DNA of 10,216 bases from Pseudomonadota bacterium (lineage in GTDB: Bacteria; Pseudomonadota; Gammaproteobacteria; Burkholderiales; Gallionellaceae). A program made the position numbers and the translations under genes. Location: the NCBI GenBank assembly GCA_021847165.1, contig JAJZUH010000064.1:1-10216 (forward strand), read 5' to 3'. The notes beneath the pieces are model-generated. The model did no database searches. It was not told where the DNA came from and worked only from the letters and a program-made list of their open reading frames with translations. Of this stretch, positions 8,432-10,216 are shown one piece after another (the stretch's first letter is position 1; each line of letters begins with the position of its first letter).

Positions 8432-8457
8432 AGCTCCATGCGATTGCGGGCTATCCT
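8429..8457 (+). promoter_or_regulatory. Candidate sigma-70 promoter for the response regulator gene
   Basis: TTGAGC (8429-8434) and TATCCT (8452-8457) are separated by exactly 17 bases, each matching the consensus at four of six positions. The start site would be near 8464, downstream of the ATG at 8460, which argues that translation begins at the GTG at 8502. I saw no GG-N10-GC sigma-54 element in the 8355-8501 gap. Confidence 0.4.
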
Positions 8458-8490
8458 GCATGCGTTACACATATCTCATTGGCCACTTTC

Positions 8491-8494
8491 AGGA
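8491..8494 (+). promoter_or_regulatory. Ribosome binding site supporting the regulator's GTG start
   Basis: AGGA lies 7 bases before the GTG at 8502-8504. The alternative ATG at 8460 has no purine-rich site upstream, so this element helps to decide the start. Confidence 0.6.
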
Positions 8495-8501
8495 TAACAG
8501 C

Positions 8502-9917
8502 GTGACACTCCCAGCCCTACTCATCGTCGATGACGATCCGCTCATCCGGGATTCCCTGCGGCTCATTCTGGCCGATGAATTCGACATACACCTGGCTGAA
8601 GACCGCCCGCAAGCCATCCGCCTGCTGCGCGACATGGGCAGCCCGCCGCAACTGGCGCTGGTCGACCTGGGCCTGCCGCCTACGCCGCACCGCCCCGAAG
8701 AGGGCTTCCGTCTCATCACCGAGCTGCTGGCGCACGCGCCCAACATCAAGGTCATCACGCTGTCCGGACAGAACGAGGAAAGCAATGCGCGGCACGCACG
8801 CACCCTCGGCGCCATCGAATTCGTCGCCAAACCCTGCGGGCCGGAAACCTTGCGCGCCCTGCTGCGCGATGCGCTGCGCATCCAGCAGAGCGAGCAATCC
8901 GGGCTGACCGACAGCCAGTCGCTGTTCGGCATCATCGGCAACAGCCAGCCCATTCAGGCCATGCGCAGCCAGATCGAACTGTATGCCCAGACTCCCTACC
9001 CGGTGCTGATCGAAGGCGAATCGGGCAGCGGCAAGGAGCTGGTCGCTGCCGCCCTGCAGCGCCTCAGCGGCAAACCCGACAGTTCCTATGTCGTGCTCAA
9101 CTGCGCCGCCATCTCGCCCAACCTGCTCGAATCCACGCTGTTCGGGCATGCCAAGGGCTCGTTCACCGGCGCGACCAGTGCGCAACCCGGCTTCTTCGAA
9201 AGGGCAGAGAACGGCACTTTGTTCCTCGACGAGATCGGCGAAATGCCGCCGGAACTGCAGGCCAAACTGCTGCGCGTGCTGGAGAACGGCGAATACCAGC
9301 GCGTCGGCGAAGCAGTCACGCGCAAGAGCAACGCGCGCATCGTCGCCGCCACCAACCGCGACCTGAAGCTGGCGGTGCGCAGCGGGACTTTCCGCAACGA
9401 CCTGTATCACCGCCTGAGCATCTTCACCATCCAGGTGCCGCCGCTGCGCACGCTGGGCGAAGACAAGATGCTGTTGCTGGAGCACTTCAGCAGTTTCTAC
9501 GCCATGCAGGCCCAGCGCCCGCCGTTCAGGCTCGATCCGGCCGCACAGCAGGCCTGGAGGGGTTATGCCTTCCCCGGCAACACCCGCGAACTGCGCAACA
9601 TCGTCATCCGCCTGACCACCAAATACCCCGGCATCGAAGTCAAGCTGCACCAGCTGGAGGCCGAGTTCGACCCGCAGCCGGAGAGCGCGGGAAGCGCTCC
9701 GTCCGACCAGTCCGCCGAGGCGCGGCAGGTCTTGCTGCAAGGCGGATTCGATCTGGACGACCTGCTGATGGGCTATACTGCCCGCTATATCGACGCCGCC
9801 ATGGAGCTGGCGCACGGCAACGTCAGCGAGGCCGCCAAGCTGTTGGGGATCGCGCGCACGACGCTGTACAGCCGCATGGAAGCGGTGCAAAAACACAAAG
9901 CGCAGAAGTCACAGTAA
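8502..9917 (+). CDS. Sigma-54-dependent response regulator (NtrC family, PrsR-like receiver)
   Basis: This is a two-component transcription activator that would open promoters with sigma-54 RNA polymerase. From the GTG start it has 471 residues. A receiver (about 5-125) carries the acidic pair Asp10/Asp11, phosphoacceptor Asp55 in LVDLGLPP, Ser89 and Lys110. An AAA+ domain (about 140-375) has Walker A GESGSGKE (172-179), the sigma-54 loop as GSFTGA (219-224) instead of the common GAFTGA, Walker B FLDE (241-244), RND/HR arginine candidates (298, 304) and FPGNTRELRN (358-367). A Fis-type HTH covers about 435-462. The LGLPP receiver with its EGFRLITELL stretch recalls PEP-CTERM/exosortase regulators (PrsR), but no such locus is visible. 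An in-frame ATG at 8460 would add 14 residues; I prefer GTG because of its AGGA site and the predicted promoter. No histidine kinase gene is adjacent. It probably controls the ATPase gene 12 bases downstream or the locus behind it. Confidence 0.93.
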   Translation: MTLPALLIVDDDPLIRDSLRLILADEFDIHLAEDRPQAIRLLRDMGSPPQLALVDLGLPPTPHRPEEGFRLITELLAHAPNIKVITLSGQNEESNARHARTLGAIEFVAKPCGPETLRALLRDALRIQQSEQSGLTDSQSLFGIIGNSQPIQAMRSQIELYAQTPYPVLIEGESGSGKELVAAALQRLSGKPDSSYVVLNCAAISPNLLESTLFGHAKGSFTGATSAQPGFFERAENGTLFLDEIGEMPPELQAKLLRVLENGEYQRVGEAVTRKSNARIVAATNRDLKLAVRSGTFRNDLYHRLSIFTIQVPPLRTLGEDKMLLLEHFSSFYAMQAQRPPFRLDPAAQQAWRGYAFPGNTRELRNIVIRLTTKYPGIEVKLHQLEAEFDPQPESAGSAPSDQSAEARQVLLQGGFDLDDLLMGYTARYIDAAMELAHGNVSEAAKLLGIARTTLYSRMEAVQKHKAQKSQ

Positions 9918-9929
9918 AGGGGACAGCAG

Positions 9930-10216
9930 ATGTATCTGGAGCATTTCGGCCTGACCGAGCCGCCTTTCAAGATTACTCCCGTCACCGAATTTTTCTTCTC
10001 CGGCGCCAATCGCGGCGAAATACTCGATGCCCTGATCTACGCCATCACCGACGGCGAAGGCATCGTCAAGATCAGCGGCGAGGTCGGCAGCGGCAAAACC
10101 ATGTTGTGCCGCATGCTGCTGGAACGTTTGCCCGCCAACATCAAGGCCATCTATCTGGCCAATCCCAGCATGTCGCGCGACGAACTGCTCTATGCCATCG
10201 CCGACCGGCTCGATCT
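9930..10216 (+). CDS. ExeA/MshM-type AAA ATPase, 3' end outside the window
   Basis: Only the first 95 codons are visible. The protein begins MYLEHFGLTEPPFKITP with FFF at 21-23, the hallmark N-terminus of the ExeA/GspA and MshM ATPase group, then has Walker A GEVGSGKT (50-57) and LCRMLLERLP. The group includes inner-membrane-associated ATPases that help to assemble type II secretion or MSHA-pilus parts in the cell wall, and the ATPases of exosortase/exopolysaccharide loci. Which of these applies depends on the missing C-terminus (a transmembrane helix and peptidoglycan-binding domain in ExeA) and on the genes to the right. The ATG follows a GGGG ribosome binding site (9919-9922) by 7 bases and lies 12 bases after the regulator's stop, so the two are most likely one transcript. 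Confidence 0.88.
   Translation, partial: MYLEHFGLTEPPFKITPVTEFFFSGANRGEILDALIYAITDGEGIVKISGEVGSGKTMLCRMLLERLPANIKAIYLANPSMSRDELLYAIADRLD

Noticed and set aside
8355..8501. A sigma-54 promoter in the divergent intergenic region
   Set aside because: I found no GG-N10-GC arrangement close to the TGGCAC/TTGC consensus on either strand; sigma-70-like boxes fit better.
8517..9896. A 459-codon open frame on the minus strand opposite the response regulator
   Set aside because: It mirrors the full regulator gene, whose domains and motifs are all intact on the plus strand; its own translation has no domain.

Overview
The window is chromosomal DNA of a GC-rich Gram-negative bacterium, most likely a betaproteobacterium (Nitrosomonadales/Gallionellaceae-like). 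I base this on gene order (mlaFEDCB followed by murA, hisG and hisD), the short HisZ-dependent type of HisG, the zinc-independent L33 protein, and outer-membrane functions (Mla lipid transport, a lipoprotein). The lineage is an inference; no rRNA or tRNA gene is present. Coding density is very high: no gap exceeds about 150 bases, and I see no mobile element, CRISPR array or prophage gene.

Layout. (1) 1-1516, plus strand: the 3' part of a DMT/EamA permease, a SpoIIAA-like (STAS fold) protein whose start overlaps the permease stop (ATGA), and a small unrecognised lipoprotein. They end at a strong hairpin terminator (1520-1547) that is shared with the convergent ribosomal-protein genes. (2) 1568-1984, minus strand: rpmB-rpmG (L28, L33), with its own predicted promoter just after hisD. 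rpmG uses a GTG start. (3) 2051-8354, minus strand: one long, tightly packed run mlaF-mlaE-mlaD-mlaC-mlaB-murA-hisG-hisD. It encodes the inner-membrane ABC complex and periplasmic carrier of the Mla phospholipid transport pathway, then the first committed enzyme of peptidoglycan synthesis, then the first and last enzymes of histidine synthesis. Several junctions overlap or nearly touch (mlaF/mlaE TGATG, mlaE/mlaD 4 nt, mlaC/mlaB GTGA), as expected for translational coupling. (4) 8355-8501: a compact divergent promoter region with a candidate sigma-70 promoter on each strand and short direct repeats. (5) 8502-10216, plus strand: a sigma-54-dependent response regulator (receiver, AAA+, Fis-type HTH), then, 12 nt later, the start of an ExeA/MshM-type AAA ATPase that runs off the window end.

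Most of the window is conserved housekeeping sequence. The parts that deserve a second look are the regulator/ATPase pair, which probably opens an envelope, secretion or pilus locus to the right; the unrecognised cysteine-containing lipoprotein; and the absence of ibaG/bolA and hisC from places where related clusters often carry them.
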